This document shows positions 61,601-64,000 of a stretch of 64,000 nt of DNA, one piece after another. A program made the position numbers and the translations under genes. The stretch comes from Lichenostomus cassidix (taxonomy: Eukaryota; Chordata; Aves; Passeriformes; Meliphagidae), in contig CM039211.1 in NCBI GenBank assembly GCA_008360975.2, forward strand, positions 9,074,713 to 9,138,712, written 5' to 3'. Numbering within the stretch: position 1 is the stretch's first letter; each line of letters opens with the position of its first letter. The notes under the pieces are model-generated. The model was not told the origin of the DNA. It was given only the letters and a program-made list of their open reading frames with translations, and did not search any database.

Positions 61601-64000
61601 GCTTCATTTCATATGTGTAGTTTTTAACCTCAGAGCAGCACTGGTATGCCATCTTCAGCAATGACACTCATAACTTTCATATGCTGCATTTTTTGTCACC
61701 GAGACAAGAAAGTGATCAAATTGATGCCTAGGATTGTAGTCAGTTTTGCTAGAAATGAATTTGACAAACAAATGTACATTAGTTTGCATGCAGTCGTCAT
61801 AGGAAATCTTTCATTTGGTTAGATCCACAGTTCTACTAGTGCAGCCTGCTAGCATGCTAGGTGTTATTTTATGTGTGTATGCCAGTTGTGGAATATAACT
61901 GATTTTTCCCCTGGTGCAATTGTAAAAAATTTTGTTTGACAATGAATTACTTGTTTTCTACACAGTAGCTGTAAATTAAAATACTAAATCTTAATACAGA
62001 ACTTGCATTTGATATTAATTTTTTTTTCCTTTACGTCTGCTTGGATTGCTATTAGTAGATGGTAACAGGGCATGATTCCAAACTTAAATGTTGCATTCAA
62101 CAAAACAACAAATAACTTAGGCGTAATAGTGCTTTCAAGGCATATATACATCCAATTCTATGTTATAACATAGCTTTTTGTCTTGGTAAAGACTTGTTCA
62201 ATTTTAATAGTAGTTTTTATTTTCTTAATGGAGTAAAAAGTCGACATATGAAATACTAAAGAGTAGAAGGTGATGAAAGTGTAGATTTTGCATTAAAACA
62301 TTTTCAGCAGACTATATCCTGAGGGGAAAACTGTAGGAGGCAAATGACTTAATTAGGATGCAGCTAAAAATTCTCTCAAAATAAGCATCTATTGTATAAG
62401 CTAAGGCACTAAGCAGCGAGAGTATAAATATGCAACTTCAGGGCAGAGCTGATTTTCAGTGACAACTTTTTAGATCGGCGTTTTGGGATGTTATGCACAT
62501 TAACACTCTCTGTACCACCCAAGTTCCCAAATCAGTTCAGATTCCACAAAAGCCTGTAATTCTGTTTGTTTGGGCAAGCTGCTCCTGATTACACCTTAGC
62601 CTGGGACCATCTGTTGATGGTGAGCCTCTCAATGGAGTCGTTCCTGCAGGCAATGAATAGGAAAAGGAGTGGAGCACCAATGCTGTTACTAAGCAGATGC
62701 ATGCTATCAGTGAACGTCCTTCCCGCCTTTCAAGCTGCCACCTCTCGGTATTGATGGAGTGTCATATGCCTGCAAGCCATTGGAGCCGAAGGCAAGGAGA
62801 AGTGCTCTCTCGGGGCCCATTCATCACGTCTTTCTGCTGGAGTCTGATAGAGACAGAGTTCTGAAGGCACAGTTTTGTATGTGAACAGAATAAAAGCCCT
62901 GATTCTTCCGTGCTGTTACCCAAATTGCACAAGACCATGTGTGTGCTTTGCACTGGTGGGCTGTCAGGAGACTCCCATCACAAATAAGAGGATGCAGCTG
63001 CTATTCATAACAAAATGAGTAAACCCCAAAGTGTCAAGGTTATGTTATTTTAATTCCATTTCTAATACTGTGGCTCCTGGTAGTTAATTTACTTAAGATG
63101 CTTGAAGAAATACACCATTTTAGGAGATCAGGTTTAGGAAATCTGTCTTTGACATGCTGTAGTATCAAAAGCTTGTTGTTGATAACACTGCTAAAGGTGC
63201 TGTAAGTATGCTGCTGTGTTGCTTTTTTGGTTTTGTTTTAGGGGTTTTTTCAGTCCACTGTGAATAGCAGCCTTCTGAGAGCAGAAAACAGGTTGTGTAA
63301 GATAGCATGAGTTGCTTCATCCTGTGTCTTGAAACAATTGGAGGAGAGAGGTGGACAGGCAGTGTGATGGACTGGATAATGAGTTGTCTGTTAAACTCTA
63401 GGAAGCCTGAACGAGATCAGTGAAATGACTGGTTTACAGTTTGATTGTAAGTGGTGTGCAGCTCACTTCAGACAGCCAGCAGTGTGTTGCTCATTAGAGT
63501 TAGCAGCGCCATTTAAATCTCCTTTCTGTGTCAGCAAGGGTGGAAGGAGAATTTACCAGTCTGGTGTTAGTACTGCACAGGTAACAGAGTATGCTGTGGC
63601 AGTTCCACTTGATCTACAGTTTCTGTTGATGAGCCATGTAGTCTGGTCACTTCCATTAGCTCTCAGCTTTTCTGAACTAATAAAAGCAGGAGAAAGACAC
63701 AAGGAAGAAATTGCATATCCATCAAAACCTTTGTGTACCATGCCTACTGCATACATTTAGGAACCATGTATCCTTGTTTCCTATCAGGAAAAAGTAAGTG
63801 GTGAGAGTCACTAATTCTTATGCTGCTACCAGAAGTTCCTGATATCCTGAGTTAAAAAATTAATTATTAACGATTTAGGTTTATGATAAAAATATTATGA
63901 CTGCATATTAAATGTTAAATGGGTGACTACAGGGTTAAGTTTGCTGATCTGTATTCAGTATCACTTGTCAGTGGATCAGTATTGAGTAATTTCCCTTCTT
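58674..64000. other. GC-richer block then non-coding host DNA
   Basis: From about 58680 to 59000 the DNA is GC-rich for this window with several CpGs, but lacks the length and density of a typical CpG island and shows no TATA or exon next to it. Further on the sequence is AT-rich again, with balanced repeat-free islands at about 62560-62990 and 63390-63780. No gene is recognised up to the window end. Confidence 0.55.

Overview
The window looks like a gene-poor stretch of a bird genome (possibly another CR1-bearing sauropsid). It is AT-rich, has no run of long coding frames, and carries a degraded CR1 LINE whose 3' end has the avian-type octamer tail. I found no convincing protein-coding exon, tRNA, rRNA, CRISPR array or prokaryotic feature. 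Almost all short open frames are scattered, unrelated to any family I recognise, and often open on TTG, CTG or GTG rather than ATG. The sequence reads as intergenic or intronic DNA with some GC-richer, motif-dense islands that could be conserved regulatory elements.

The best-supported feature is a complete endogenous retrovirus-like provirus at 26501-30867, lying on the minus strand. It has two LTRs (5' LTR 30024-30867, 3' LTR 26501-27299) that begin TG and end CA in element orientation, and a perfect 5-bp target duplication (AGAAC) on both sides. An 18-nt primer binding site at 30000-30017 matches, base for base, what I know of the 3' end of eukaryotic tRNA-Ser (the AGA/UGA isoacceptor type). 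Each LTR has a TATA-like box and an AATAAA signal in the correct order. By hand I count about 14 substitutions between the LTRs over roughly 800 bp (about 1.8%), three 1-bp indels and one 46-bp tandem duplication found only in the 5' LTR, so the insertion is fairly young. The 2.7-kb interior shows no gag, pol or env. It is instead an AT-rich segment plus a repetitive leader with two 82/83-bp tandem units, so this is probably a non-autonomous element mobilised in trans.

Layout: 1-23781 is non-coding host DNA with simple repeats and several regulatory-looking islands. 23782-24605 is the 5'-truncated minus-strand CR1. 24606-26500 is host DNA. 26501-30867 is the provirus. 30868-57991 is host DNA with a 13-bp inverted repeat next to a 16-bp tandem array (41434-41806) and an octamer/homeodomain-type island near 55.0-55.3 kb. 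57992-58669 is the longest open frame, unrecognised, within a GC-richer block reaching about 59.0 kb. 59.1-64.0 kb is host DNA with no gene seen. Nothing here forms an operon or pathway; the only coordinated signals are the retroviral cis-elements.
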